A DNA stretch of 64,000 nt, from positions 1-64,000 of the forward strand of contig CAIQIQ010000083.1 of NCBI GenBank assembly GCA_903871935.1. The letters run 5' to 3'. Each line of letters starts with the position of its first letter. The first letter of the stretch is position 1. Position numbers and translations under genes: made by a program. The notes under the pieces are model-generated. The model was not told where the DNA came from, ran no database searches, and worked only from the letters and a program-made list of their open reading frames with translations. This DNA is from an uncultured Phycisphaerales bacterium (GTDB taxonomy: Bacteria > Planctomycetota > Phycisphaerae > Tepidisphaerales > Tepidisphaeraceae). Positions 25,493 to 34,991 of the stretch are shown here, one piece after another.

Positions 25493-26524
25493 ATGTCCGC
25501 ACCATTCTGCGACATTCTGCTCAAGCTGTGCCGGCGTGAAGACCTTTCCCGCGATGAAGCGCGTGAAGCGTTTGAGCTGATCATGTCCGGACAGGCGACC
25601 GACGCCCAGATCGGGGGGCTGCTCATCGGACTGGCCGCGAAGGGATCAACGGTAGAAGAGCTGGTTGGTGCCGCAAGCGTGATGCGGCAGAAAGTTCTGC
25701 GCGTTGAGCCCGACGCTGCCGACAAGGATGCGATTCTCCTCGATACCTGCGGCACCGGCGGCGATGTGCGTCACACCTTCAATATCTCCACGGCGGCAGC
25801 GCTGATCGTCGCGGGCGCGGGCGTGAAAGTCGTCAAGCATGGCAACCGCTCGGCATCGAGCAAGTCCGGGTCGGCCGATGTGCTGGAGAAGCTGGGGGTC
25901 AAACTGGAGGTGACTCCCGCGTGCCTGGCGCAGTCGCTGAAGGAGGCGAACATCTGCTTTGCCTTTGCCCGCGCCCATCACCCTGCGATGAAATTCGTCG
26001 CCCAGGCGCGCACGGCGCTAGGGATACCGACGGTCTTCAATGTGCTGGGCCCTTTGACCAATCCCGGCGGGGCAAGGCACCAGTTGCTGGGCGTTTTCAC
26101 CCCGGAACTGACGGACCGCCTCGCGGCCGTGCTTCGCGAATTGGGCTCCACCCGCGCCTGGGTTGTACATGCTCATGATGGTCTGGATGAGCTTTCCACC
26201 ATCGGACCGACGCGCATCTCGGAGCTGCGCGGCGGGCGCATCACGACCTTTACGATCAGCCCGACGGATGTGGGCCTTCCCTATGCGCGGTTGTCGGATT
26301 TGCAGGTGAACTCAGTTGACGAATCGGCCGCAGCCATCCGCGAGATTCTCGGGGGCAAACCCGGACCGCACCGGGATATTGCGGTGCTCAATGCGGCCGG
26401 GGCGCTGGTTGTCGCGGAGGCGTGTGAAGACCTTAAGGCGGGTATGGCCCGGGCAAGCCAGGCGATCGACAGTGGCGCCGCCAGGAGAGCGCTGGAAAGC
26501 CTGGTTCAGATTACGGCAGGATAA
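25493..26524 (+). CDS. trpD: Anthranilate phosphoribosyltransferase
   Basis: 343 residues; the ATG at 25493 has AAGGAGA at ideal spacing. PRPP-binding DTCGTGGD and the glycosyltransferase-family core VKHGNRSASSKSGSADVLE identify TrpD, with FARAHHPAMK and FNVLGPLTNP further on. It transfers phosphoribose from PRPP to anthranilate in tryptophan synthesis. No other trp genes are in the window, so the pathway is dispersed, as is common in planctomycetes. Confidence 0.96.
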   Translation: MSAPFCDILLKLCRREDLSRDEAREAFELIMSGQATDAQIGGLLIGLAAKGSTVEELVGAASVMRQKVLRVEPDAADKDAILLDTCGTGGDVRHTFNISTAAALIVAGAGVKVVKHGNRSASSKSGSADVLEKLGVKLEVTPACLAQSLKEANICFAFARAHHPAMKFVAQARTALGIPTVFNVLGPLTNPGGARHQLLGVFTPELTDRLAAVLRELGSTRAWVVHAHDGLDELSTIGPTRISELRGGRITTFTISPTDVGLPYARLSDLQVNSVDESAAAIREILGGKPGPHRDIAVLNAAGALVVAEACEDLKAGMARASQAIDSGAARRALESLVQITAG

Positions 26525-26550
26525 ACACTGGATAGTATAAGGAGACTCAT

Positions 26551-27579
26551 ATGCGATTTGGTAAGACCCTCATCAGAACGGCTCTGACGGTGTTCATCGG
26601 TGTGTCGCTGCTGCTTGTCGGGGGCTGTGCATCGGATCGTCAGGTCATCTCGCAGGCCGAGCAGACTCACGCCGGGCTGCAGCCGGCCGTGATTACCGAC
26701 CCGCAGCTTGCGACGTACATCCAGAGCGTCGGCGATCGGATCATTGCCGCTGCCCAACAGGCGACCAAAGAGGGCTATCACGCACCCACCAAGAGCAATG
26801 AAGACTCTTCCTGGATGTTCTCGAACCAGATGAAGTTCCACTTCGTCGCCAGCGACCAACTCAACGCCTTTACTACTGGCGGCGAACACATGTATGTCTA
26901 CACGCAGCTTTTCCAACTCTGCCGATCGGAAGATGAACTGGCGGCGGTCATGGCGCATGAGTTTGCCCATGTTTACGGTCGGCATGTGCATAAGGGAATG
27001 AACCGGCAGTATGCGATGATGGGAGCGGCGGCGGCCGCCGGCGCAACGGGCTATGCCGTGGGTAAGGACGATCAGCGCCTGACCTATGCGGCGGGGTTCG
27101 CCGGGGCGGCGATGGCGGCCGGGCAGTTTGTGGGCATGGGTTATACGCGCAACGATGAGCGCGAGGCCGACGATATGGGCTTCGATTTCTATGTCCGCGC
27201 CGGCTGGGATCCAGCGCACTTCGCCGATTTCTTCAAGCAGATGATCGAGAAGGGGTATGACAAGACGCCAGAGATGATGTCAGACCACCCGTCGCTCGCC
27301 AGCCGCGTTCAGACGATCAATGCCAAGGTAGCCAAACTGGGTCCATCGTCGGCGCAGCTCCGCAAGGCGCCGGTTGCCGACAAGGTTCAACTGAGTGCTC
27401 TGCAGCAACGGTCGCAGCAGGTTGTGGCGGCCATGCCCAAGAATGATGCGACCAAAGGCGCGGGGCTGCTGCTGGCATCGTTCCCAAGCTGCGTAGCAAG
27501 TGTTGATACTCCCACACAGAAGGATGCGCAGCAGCGCGTGCAGGCGATCGTCGCGAAGAGCAAACAACAGACGAAGTAA
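26551..27579 (+). CDS. M48-family metalloprotease lipoprotein
   Basis: 342 residues with ATAAGGAGA upstream. Lipoprotein signal: lipobox LVGGC, Cys26. The zinc protease motif HEFAH is at 136-140 with a third ligand Glu205 in NDEREADDMGF. This is the LoiP/BepA-like group of periplasmic M48 proteases that maintain envelope proteins. A hydrophobic Ala/Gly stretch (153-195) separates the two metal motifs. It lies 26 bp after trpD. Confidence 0.92.
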   Translation: MRFGKTLIRTALTVFIGVSLLLVGGCASDRQVISQAEQTHAGLQPAVITDPQLATYIQSVGDRIIAAAQQATKEGYHAPTKSNEDSSWMFSNQMKFHFVASDQLNAFTTGGEHMYVYTQLFQLCRSEDELAAVMAHEFAHVYGRHVHKGMNRQYAMMGAAAAAGATGYAVGKDDQRLTYAAGFAGAAMAAGQFVGMGYTRNDEREADDMGFDFYVRAGWDPAHFADFFKQMIEKGYDKTPEMMSDHPSLASRVQTINAKVAKLGPSSAQLRKAPVADKVQLSALQQRSQQVVAAMPKNDATKGAGLLLASFPSCVASVDTPTQKDAQQRVQAIVAKSKQQTK

Positions 27580-27614
27580 CGAATGACGGGTCGATTCACG
27601 GCAAAGCAGAGCTG

Positions 27615-29363
27615 ATGCAAACAAGACGATGGAAGATCCTCCCGCGGCAGCCACAGGCGGAGGTGTTTGCACAGACACTTGGCGTCAGCCCGATCGTCGC
27701 CCAGGCGCTCTTGAACCGCGGAATTGCTGATGCCGAAGTTGCGAGGCAGTTCATGCAGCCGAGCCTGTTGATGCTTCATGATCCGGCACTGCTCAGTAAT
27801 ATGGGGCGCGCCGCCGGCCGCGTGGCGCAAGCCATTCGCGCGGGCGAGAAGATCGTCGTTTATGGCGACTACGACGTCGATGGCATTGCCGGCACCACGA
27901 TCCTCTGGCACGCCATTCGCATGCTCGGCGGCAACGTTGACTACTACATCCCTCATCGAGTGGACGAAGGCTACGGGATCAATTCCGACGCGATCGAGGA
28001 GATCTGCACGGGTGGGGCGAAGGTGCTCATCAGTGTCGACTGCGGGATCACCGCCCTCGAACCGGCGCAGCTTGCCCGCGATCGCGGCGTTGACCTGATC
28101 ATCACCGATCACCATGAGCCCCGTCCTGATGGCAAGATGCCCGAGTGTTTCTGTATCGTCCATCCGCGCATGGCGGCGGATAACCAGAAGCCGTATCCCA
28201 ACCCGCATCTCTGTGGCGCAGGCGTGGCGCTGAAACTGGCGTGGGCCAGCGGACAGCAGTTTGCCGGCGGCAACGGAAAAGTGCAGACGGAACTGCGGCA
28301 ACTGCTGATCAACTCCACTTCGCTGGCCGCGCTGGCGACGATTGCCGACGTGGTGCCCCTGGTCGGAGAGAACCGCATCATCACCCATTTCGGCCTGATG
28401 GGGATCAAGCAATGCTCGCTGCCGGGGGTGCAGGCGCTGCTGGAATCGGCCGGGCTGCTGAACGAAAAGGTGGACAGCTATCACGTCGGCTTTGTGCTGG
28501 CGCCACGCCTTAATGCCTGCGGGCGCATGGGCCATGCGCAGGAGGCCGTTGAAATGCTTACCCGCGCCACACCGGAGCGCGCGCGAGAGATCGCTGCCGG
28601 CCTGGAGCAGCAGAACAGGGAGCGGCAGGCGACGGAGAAGCAGATCCTCGCTCAGGCTCTGGGTCAGATCGCTGAATTGAAACTCGATTCAGAGGAGCAT
28701 CATGCGATCGTCGTTGGCGGTGAAGGGTGGCACGCTGGTGTGATCGGGATTGTTGCCTCGCGGATCGTGGATCGCTTCCATCGCCCGGCGATCGTCATTT
28801 CACTGGAAAAGGGTGAAGGTCACGGCTCCGGCCGGTCGATAGCGGGGTTCCATCTTGCCAATGCTCTGGCGGGGATGGGCGATCTGCTCGATGGCTCCGG
28901 CGGGCACGAAATGGCCGCGGGCCTGCACGTGAAAGCCGGCAGGTTCGATGAGTTCCGCACTCGCTTCCTCCAATACGCCCGGAAGTTGATCGCGCCGGAA
29001 ATGCTTGTGGCAGAATTGCGGATTGAAACTGAGGCCGAGTTGTCCCAGATCACCAAGCCGCTGGTCGATCAATTCTATCGGCTTGGCCCGTTCGGTCAGG
29101 GCAATCCCAAGCCCATCCTCTGCTGCAACGATGTGGAACTGGTGCAGGATCCAAATGTCGTTGGCAAGAGCGGCGATCATCTGCAACTGCGCATTCGCCA
29201 GGGACCGACCGCTATGAAATGCATCGCGTTTAAGTTCGGACGGCTGGCCGGGCAACTTCGCCGCGGCATGCGGCTGGACTTGGCCGTCGAGCCCACTCTA
29301 AACACCTACAACGGCTACACGAACGTTGAGTTGGACGTGAAAGACCTGCGCGTGCGGATGTAG
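27615..29363 (+). CDS. recJ: Single-stranded-DNA-specific exonuclease RecJ
   Basis: 582 residues, standard RecJ length. DHH phosphoesterase motifs: DYDVDG (85-90), SVDCG (140-144) and DHH (165-167). The DHHA1 domain has GGHEMAAGLHVK, and a C-terminal OB-like domain contains QLRIRQGPTAMKCIAFKFG. It degrades ssDNA 5' to 3' in recombination and mismatch repair. It is separated from the M48 gene by 35 bp; its Shine-Dalgarno is weak. Confidence 0.96.
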   Translation: MQTRRWKILPRQPQAEVFAQTLGVSPIVAQALLNRGIADAEVARQFMQPSLLMLHDPALLSNMGRAAGRVAQAIRAGEKIVVYGDYDVDGIAGTTILWHAIRMLGGNVDYYIPHRVDEGYGINSDAIEEICTGGAKVLISVDCGITALEPAQLARDRGVDLIITDHHEPRPDGKMPECFCIVHPRMAADNQKPYPNPHLCGAGVALKLAWASGQQFAGGNGKVQTELRQLLINSTSLAALATIADVVPLVGENRIITHFGLMGIKQCSLPGVQALLESAGLLNEKVDSYHVGFVLAPRLNACGRMGHAQEAVEMLTRATPERAREIAAGLEQQNRERQATEKQILAQALGQIAELKLDSEEHHAIVVGGEGWHAGVIGIVASRIVDRFHRPAIVISLEKGEGHGSGRSIAGFHLANALAGMGDLLDGSGGHEMAAGLHVKAGRFDEFRTRFLQYARKLIAPEMLVAELRIETEAELSQITKPLVDQFYRLGPFGQGNPKPILCCNDVELVQDPNVVGKSGDHLQLRIRQGPTAMKCIAFKFGRLAGQLRRGMRLDLAVEPTLNTYNGYTNVELDVKDLRVRM

Positions 29364-29465
29364 GCAAAGCGGCGGGATTATCACGTGGCACTGGAGTCAA
29401 AAACGAGAAAAGCGGGTATATTCATGGTTCCAATTCGCAGTTGACGAGTCAACCGGGAGATGACA

Positions 29466-31433
29466 ATGCGCGTTTCGATGCCTGTTGCGGTGGCGATGGT
29501 GGTCCTGATGTTCATGCTGGTCGGCTGGTCAGAGGTCAACGCCGCGGAAGTGTCCGGGCCACGCCTGGAAAAGATCTCCGACAGCCTGTACCTGCTGCGG
29601 GATGCCTGCAACGTGTATGTGATCAAGCGCGGCAACCAGGCGATTCTGATCGACAGTGGCGAGGGGGCCGTGCTCGGGCAACTTGCCGGGATTGGTGTGG
29701 AAAAAGTGGAATGGGTATTGCAGACCCACGCCCATCGCGACCAGTGTGGCGCCACGCCCGCGCTTCGTCTGCTGGGGGCGAAAGTGGCGGTTCCCGAGGG
29801 GGATGCCAAGTCGTTCTCGGATGTGGAGAGCTACTGGGACAAGTTCGAGATCTACATCCGCTATCAGTTCAAGCCGGACACCTACAAGCCGCGGGCCAAT
29901 ATCGCCGTGGACCGTGCGCTGGCGGATGGCGAGAGCATCACCTGGCAGGGAATCGAGTTCCGCTGCATCGCCACACCCGGCCATACCGAAGGAGCGGGGA
30001 CCTACCTCGCGGAAATCGACGGGCGGAAAGTGGCGTTCTGCGGCGACATGATCCATTCGGCGGGCAAGCTCTGGAATCTTTACAGCTTTGACCACAAGTA
30101 CTGGGATGGCGGATTCATCGGGATCAGCAAGAACCTGAAGGGACTGGACCGTGTGCTGGGAACCGGAGTCCAGCGGCTTCTGCCATCACATGGTGGCCCA
30201 ATTGATGACCCGGGAGCGGCGGTGGCCCAACTCAAGGCCAACCTGACAAAACTCTACAATCTTGAGCCGGAGCCGGCAGCGCCCGCTACCCGGCCGGCGG
30301 CAAGGGTAGCCGCCGCGCCCGCGCCCGCGCCCCCGGCAACCCGACCAGTTCCCAGCCGCTGGACGAAGGTGAGCGAGCATCTGTATCACGTGAAGTACAC
30401 CTCGTTCCTGCTGCTCTCGAACGACGGTTCGGCGTTGTTCTACGACTATTACGCGCTGCCCAACGTGACCACATATGAGAACTATGATGCGATCGTTCCA
30501 TTGCTGCGCGACGTGGGCGCGAAGACGGTGGACCTGGTGCTGGTGAGCCATTTCCACGAGGACCACGTGCGCGGAATCCCTGACCTGGTTAAGCGCTATG
30601 GCGCCCAGGTCTGGGCCTATGACAACACCGCTGACATCCTGGAGCATCCCGACCGCTATAACCTTCCGTGCCTGGCCCCCGAGCATATCAAGGTGGATCG
30701 GGTGCTGCACGACAACGAAACCATCCGCTGGAAGGAGTACGAGTTCACCATCTGTCATTTCCCCGGGCAGACCATGTACCACCAGGGGATGTACGGGGTC
30801 GTAGACGGGAAGAAGGTGTTCTTTGTCGGGGATACGGACATCACTCCGATCGGCGATCCGAATCTGATCAACCGCGACCAGAAACTGCACGGGATCAGCA
30901 CCTTCCTCAATTACTACCTTCTGGAACCGGGACAGGGCTACGTCAAGGCCATTCAGCGGGTGATTGACTATAACCCGGAGGTCCTGCTTTTTGCCCATTC
31001 TGGGGCCCACCCGGGCAATCCTGAGATGTACAAGGCCAACATGGCCTCGATGAGCGCACGCCGCGACCTTGTGGCCGCGGTTCTGCCCTATGAGGACCCC
31101 AATATCGGCACCGATCCGAACCGGGTGCACTTTTATCCCTATACACTAGCGATTGCCCCAGGCGAGGCGTTCGAGACTTCGGTCGTGGTTCGCAACCACC
31201 TGCCAAAGGCGATAGCCACTCAGGTGTCGCTGGCTACGCCTGAACGGTGGAAAGTTGAGCCGGTGACGATCCCGTTGTCTATCGAAGGCAGGTACGAGCA
31301 GCGGGCGACGTTCCGCGTGTACCCCGCCGGGGTACCGTCGGGCCACCGGAGGACCGTCATAACTGCCCAGGTGCAATCGGGAGATGAGAACTGGGGCGAA
31401 CCGGCGGAAATGCTGCTGGAGTGGAAGAAGTGA
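29466..31433 (+). CDS. Secreted protein with two metallo-beta-lactamase-fold domains
   Basis: 655 residues. The ATG at 29466 is preferred (GGGAG six bases upstream); another ATG lies two codons earlier. Signal peptide at residues 1-27. Domain 1 (~32-265) has a degenerate metal motif HAHRDQ (88-93), then PGHTEG and PSHGG. A Pro/Ala linker (~266-298) leads to domain 2 (~299-540), which has an intact HFHEDH (362-367) and a later GDTD. The last ~90 residues are a beta-sandwich of the NEW3-like kind. It is probably a periplasmic hydrolase in which domain 2 is catalytic. It lies just upstream of the RraA cluster. Confidence 0.8.
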   Translation: MRVSMPVAVAMVVLMFMLVGWSEVNAAEVSGPRLEKISDSLYLLRDACNVYVIKRGNQAILIDSGEGAVLGQLAGIGVEKVEWVLQTHAHRDQCGATPALRLLGAKVAVPEGDAKSFSDVESYWDKFEIYIRYQFKPDTYKPRANIAVDRALADGESITWQGIEFRCIATPGHTEGAGTYLAEIDGRKVAFCGDMIHSAGKLWNLYSFDHKYWDGGFIGISKNLKGLDRVLGTGVQRLLPSHGGPIDDPGAAVAQLKANLTKLYNLEPEPAAPATRPAARVAAAPAPAPPATRPVPSRWTKVSEHLYHVKYTSFLLLSNDGSALFYDYYALPNVTTYENYDAIVPLLRDVGAKTVDLVLVSHFHEDHVRGIPDLVKRYGAQVWAYDNTADILEHPDRYNLPCLAPEHIKVDRVLHDNETIRWKEYEFTICHFPGQTMYHQGMYGVVDGKKVFFVGDTDITPIGDPNLINRDQKLHGISTFLNYYLLEPGQGYVKAIQRVIDYNPEVLLFAHSGAHPGNPEMYKANMASMSARRDLVAAVLPYEDPNIGTDPNRVHFYPYTLAIAPGEAFETSVVVRNHLPKAIATQVSLATPERWKVEPVTIPLSIEGRYEQRATFRVYPAGVPSGHRRTVITAQVQSGDENWGEPAEMLLEWKK

Positions 31434-31460
31434 TTGAACAAGCAAATAGCAGGAGCGACC

Positions 31461-32225
31461 ATGTCAAAAGCGCGGAAGAAATCGTCGTTCGATGCCTTTG
31501 AACTCTGCAAGCTCTACAAATACCTCCGTGTGGTCGACGTGGTCGATGCGATGGATGGCATTGGCTACTTTGACATCGGACTGATGGCCCCGGAGGTCCG
31601 GCCGCTCTGGCTGGGAATGAAATTCTGGGGAGTAGCATTTACGGTTCGATGTGTGCCGGCCAACCGGCCGATGTGGAAGCTCAAAACCACCGAAGAGATC
31701 GTCGATGCCCACGGGGTCTGGTTTCGCGAGATCCCCGGCGTCGACTACCTGGATCAGATCCGACCCGGGCATGTGATCGTCACCGACGCGGGCGGAAGCG
31801 GAGAAGTCGGCTTTTGGGGCTCGGCCAACAGCCTGAACATGATGAGCCGCGGCGCGGTGGGCATCGTCACCGATGGCTACTGTCGCGATACCGGGGAAGT
31901 GGCCCTGCAAAAAACGCCCATCTGCTCGCGGGCGCGCGGGCGGACGATCATCCCCGGCCGAATCGAAGCGGTCGAGGTCCAGGCGAAGGTTGGTTGCGGC
32001 GGCGTGCAGGTTCGGCCGGGCGACATTGTGGGCTGCGATGATGACGGCGTGGTTGTCGTGCCGCTGGAAGTGGCGGCGGAAGTGGCCGGGCACGCCCGCG
32101 CTATCCTGCTGGCGGACATGCGGGCCCGGCGAGGACTGTACAAGAAGCTTGGCATGACACCGGACGCAACCGTCGATCATGACGCAGTGGAAGCGTACTA
32201 CAAAAAGCTTCACCCAAACACATGA
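31461..32225 (+). CDS. RraA-family protein (4-hydroxy-4-methyl-2-oxoglutarate aldolase-like)
   Basis: 254 residues, with AGGAG upstream of the ATG at 31461. Core RraA fold residues are present, including GIVTDGYCRD where aldolases have the conserved Arg-Asp pair. The acidic residue usually found in the preceding WGE motif is missing (it reads WGSANS), so aldolase activity is uncertain. It is first in a tight run with an alcohol dehydrogenase, an acylating aldehyde dehydrogenase, a PLP enzyme and a creatininase homologue, which suggests a role in cleaving or decarboxylating a 2-oxo acid. Its stop overlaps a possible ATG of the next gene. Confidence 0.8.
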   Translation: MSKARKKSSFDAFELCKLYKYLRVVDVVDAMDGIGYFDIGLMAPEVRPLWLGMKFWGVAFTVRCVPANRPMWKLKTTEEIVDAHGVWFREIPGVDYLDQIRPGHVIVTDAGGSGEVGFWGSANSLNMMSRGAVGIVTDGYCRDTGEVALQKTPICSRARGRTIIPGRIEAVEVQAKVGCGGVQVRPGDIVGCDDDGVVVVPLEVAAEVAGHARAILLADMRARRGLYKKLGMTPDATVDHDAVEAYYKKLHPNT

Positions 32226-32233
32226 GGTCTGAC

Positions 32234-33397
32234 ATGGCCATAAGGTATTTTCGAATGCCAGCGATTTGCGCCTTTGGCACCGGCGCTTCGGAGACCGCGG
32301 GGGATGAAGTCAAAAGATTGGGCTGCAAGAAAGCGCTGATTGTCTCCGATTCAGTCATGGCGAAACTGGGGCAGGTTGCGCGGCTTCAGGAAAAGTTGTC
32401 CGCCGCGAGCGTTCAATTCGCCGTCTATGACAAAGTGGACGCGGAGCCGACCGACGCCATTGTCGCCGAAGGTCTGCGACTGTTGCGTCATAACGACTGC
32501 GACGCACTGGTGGCGTTGGGGGGCGGAAGCCCGATCGACACGGCAAAAGCGATTTCGATTCTCGCGACCAATGAGGGGAAGATCAGCGACTTCATGGGAA
32601 TCGGAAAAGTTCCCAAACCCGGTCTTCCCGTGGTCGCCATTCCCACAACCGCCGGAACCGGAAGCGAGGTTACCGGCTACACCATCATCACCGATACACA
32701 GAAGGACACCAAGATGCTGATCGGCTCGCCTTACGCGATGCCGATCGTCGCCCTGGTGGACCCGGACCTCACTCTCAGCATGCCGCGCGGAATTACCGTC
32801 GCCACGGGGCTCGACGCGCTTACCCATGCGATTGAGTCTTATGTTTCTCTAAAATCCCAGCCTCTTACCGAAGTCTATTCTTTGGAGGCGATTCGCCTCA
32901 TCTCGGCTAACCTTCGACTGGTTTACGCTAATGGAAACAATCTCGAGGCTCGATCCAACATGGCGCTGGGATCACTCATGGCGGGCATCGCGTTTTCAAA
33001 CGCATCGGTTGCGCTGGTTCACGGCATGTCGCGCCCGATTGGCGCTCACTTTCACGTGGCGCACGGCGTATCCAACGCTGCGTTGCTCGGTCCGGTGACG
33101 GGATTCAGCCTAATGGGAAATCCCAGGAAATACGCGGATATCGCCGACGCCATGGGCGCTGACACGGAAGGAATGGGCGACGATAAGGCGGCGGGAGCTG
33201 GCCTTTGGGAGATCAAGAACCTGATTCGGGACCTGAAGGTTCCATCCTTGAAAGATTTGGGAGTGGAGAAGTCAAAACTGGACCGGATTGTCGGTCAAAT
33301 GGCGAAAGACGCGATCGCCAGTGGCAGTCCCGGGAACAATCCGCGGATTCCGACGGAGCAGGAGATCGTGGAGTTGTACTACATCGCGTATGGATGA
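32234..33397 (+). CDS. Iron-containing (group III) alcohol dehydrogenase
   Basis: 387 residues from the ATG at 32234 with GAGGT upstream; an ATG at 32222 overlaps the previous stop codon. NAD-binding GGGSPIDTAKA; metal-site region DALTHAIESYVS and HGMSRPIGAHFHVAHG carry the conserved Asp and His ligands. It oxidises a primary or secondary alcohol, or reduces an aldehyde, with NAD(P). The next gene is an aldehyde dehydrogenase, suggesting sequential oxidation of alcohol to semialdehyde to acyl-CoA. Confidence 0.93.
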   Translation: MAIRYFRMPAICAFGTGASETAGDEVKRLGCKKALIVSDSVMAKLGQVARLQEKLSAASVQFAVYDKVDAEPTDAIVAEGLRLLRHNDCDALVALGGGSPIDTAKAISILATNEGKISDFMGIGKVPKPGLPVVAIPTTAGTGSEVTGYTIITDTQKDTKMLIGSPYAMPIVALVDPDLTLSMPRGITVATGLDALTHAIESYVSLKSQPLTEVYSLEAIRLISANLRLVYANGNNLEARSNMALGSLMAGIAFSNASVALVHGMSRPIGAHFHVAHGVSNAALLGPVTGFSLMGNPRKYADIADAMGADTEGMGDDKAAGAGLWEIKNLIRDLKVPSLKDLGVEKSKLDRIVGQMAKDAIASGSPGNNPRIPTEQEIVELYYIAYG

Positions 33398-33481
33398 CCA
33401 TCATTCTTGCGCATTTGACGAACGGCCGGACCTTGAACAGACATGCGCCCAGCTCAGATGTGCGGAAAGGGAAACAAGACT

Positions 33482-34987
33482 ATGACCGATACAACGCGAA
33501 GCTCAGTTCCGCGCAAGATACTCGTTGGGGGAAAATGGATCGAAAGCCGAAGCGCCCGCTTTGAGTCGGTAACCGATCCGACAACCAACGAAGTGATTGG
33601 ACGTGTTCCGCTTTGCTCCAAATCCGAAACCGACGCGGCGATCGAAGCCGCCGCCAAGGCGTTCGAGATCTGGCGCGACGTTCCTGCGCCACGCCGCGCC
33701 GCCATTCTGTTCAAATATCAGAACATTCTCTTGCGCGAGCAAAACAACCTTGCCCACCTCGTTTCCCAGGAGCACGGCAAGGTTCTCAGTGACGCCGCAG
33801 GATCGGTGCGGCGGGGCATTGACATGGTGGAGTTCGCCACGGGCGTTCCGTCCCTAATGCAGGGGCGCACCCTGGAAGATGTCTCATCGCAGATGGATTG
33901 CCACTCCTGGCGCCAACCGCTTGGAGTGTGCGCTGCAATATGCCCGTTCAATTTCCCGGTTATGGTTCCCATGTGGTTCGCGCCCATCGCCATCGCCTGC
34001 GGAAACGCCTTCGTTTTGAAACCGTCGGAAAAGACCCCGCTCACTTCGCTTAGAATGGCGGAACTATTTGAAGAGGCGGGACTTCCCCCTGGCGTTCTCA
34101 ACGTGGTGACAGGCGACAAAGAAGCCGTGGACGCCCTGATTGAAAACCCAACCGTGAAATCCCTCTCCTTCGTAGGCTCCACTCCCGTGGCTCGTTACAT
34201 TTATGAAAACGGTTCAAAGCACGGCAAGCGCGTCCAAGCCCTGGCCGGAGCCAAGAACCATCTCGTTGCCATGCCCGACGCCAATATCCAGGAAACAGTC
34301 GCCGCTCTGATCAGCTCCGCCTTCGGCTCCGCCGGAGAACGATGCATGGCGATCAGCGTGTGCGTAACGGTCGGTGACGTTGCCGAACCGCTGCTCAAGC
34401 GACTGGTCGAAGAAACCCGAAAACTCCGCGTTGGGCCGGGAACTGACCCGGCATCCGAAATGGGGCCTCTTGTCACTCGCGAGCACATGGCGCGCGTGCT
34501 TCGCTATATTGACATCGGAGCCAGAGAGGGCGCATCGCTGCTGGCCGACGGACGCGGTTATAAGGTGCAGGGTTATCCCGAGGGCAATTGGGTGGGTCCG
34601 ACAATCTTCGACAACGTAAACCCCTCCATGACCATATACAAGGAAGAGATTTTCGGGCCCGTGCTCTGCGTGGTTCGGGTCAACACGTTCGACGAAGCGC
34701 TCAACCTGATCAACGCCAATCCTTTCGGAAACGGCACAGCCATCTTCACCTCAGATGGAATGACTGCGAGAACCTTCCGGAAGAAGGTTCAAGTCGGCAT
34801 GATTGGCGTCAACGTCGCTATCCCCGTGCCCCTGGCTTTCTTCCCCTTCACCGGGTGGAAGGATTCCTTCTTTGGGACCCTCCACGCGCACGGTCAGGAC
34901 GGCGTTCTCTTCTTCACCGAGCAGAAGATCGTCACATCGCGTTGGTTTGACGAAAAGAGTGATGCGAAGAAGAGAATGAGCATCTGA
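33482..34987 (+). CDS. mmsA: CoA-acylating (methyl)malonate-semialdehyde dehydrogenase-like
   Basis: 501 residues from the ATG at 33482. An aldehyde dehydrogenase with catalytic Cys288 in GSAGERCMA. The hallmark of the MmsA/IolA group is present: the usual general-base Glu is replaced by Asn (GAKNH, Asn260), as in enzymes that transfer the acyl group to CoA. Typical substrates are malonate or methylmalonate semialdehyde. No valine or inositol catabolic genes flank it, so the substrate may differ. It is 84 bp after the alcohol dehydrogenase and 4 bp before the PLP enzyme gene. Confidence 0.9.
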   Translation: MTDTTRSSVPRKILVGGKWIESRSARFESVTDPTTNEVIGRVPLCSKSETDAAIEAAAKAFEIWRDVPAPRRAAILFKYQNILLREQNNLAHLVSQEHGKVLSDAAGSVRRGIDMVEFATGVPSLMQGRTLEDVSSQMDCHSWRQPLGVCAAICPFNFPVMVPMWFAPIAIACGNAFVLKPSEKTPLTSLRMAELFEEAGLPPGVLNVVTGDKEAVDALIENPTVKSLSFVGSTPVARYIYENGSKHGKRVQALAGAKNHLVAMPDANIQETVAALISSAFGSAGERCMAISVCVTVGDVAEPLLKRLVEETRKLRVGPGTDPASEMGPLVTREHMARVLRYIDIGAREGASLLADGRGYKVQGYPEGNWVGPTIFDNVNPSMTIYKEEIFGPVLCVVRVNTFDEALNLINANPFGNGTAIFTSDGMTARTFRKKVQVGMIGVNVAIPVPLAFFPFTGWKDSFFGTLHAHGQDGVLFFTEQKIVTSRWFDEKSDAKKRMSI

Positions 34988-34991
34988 TTCT

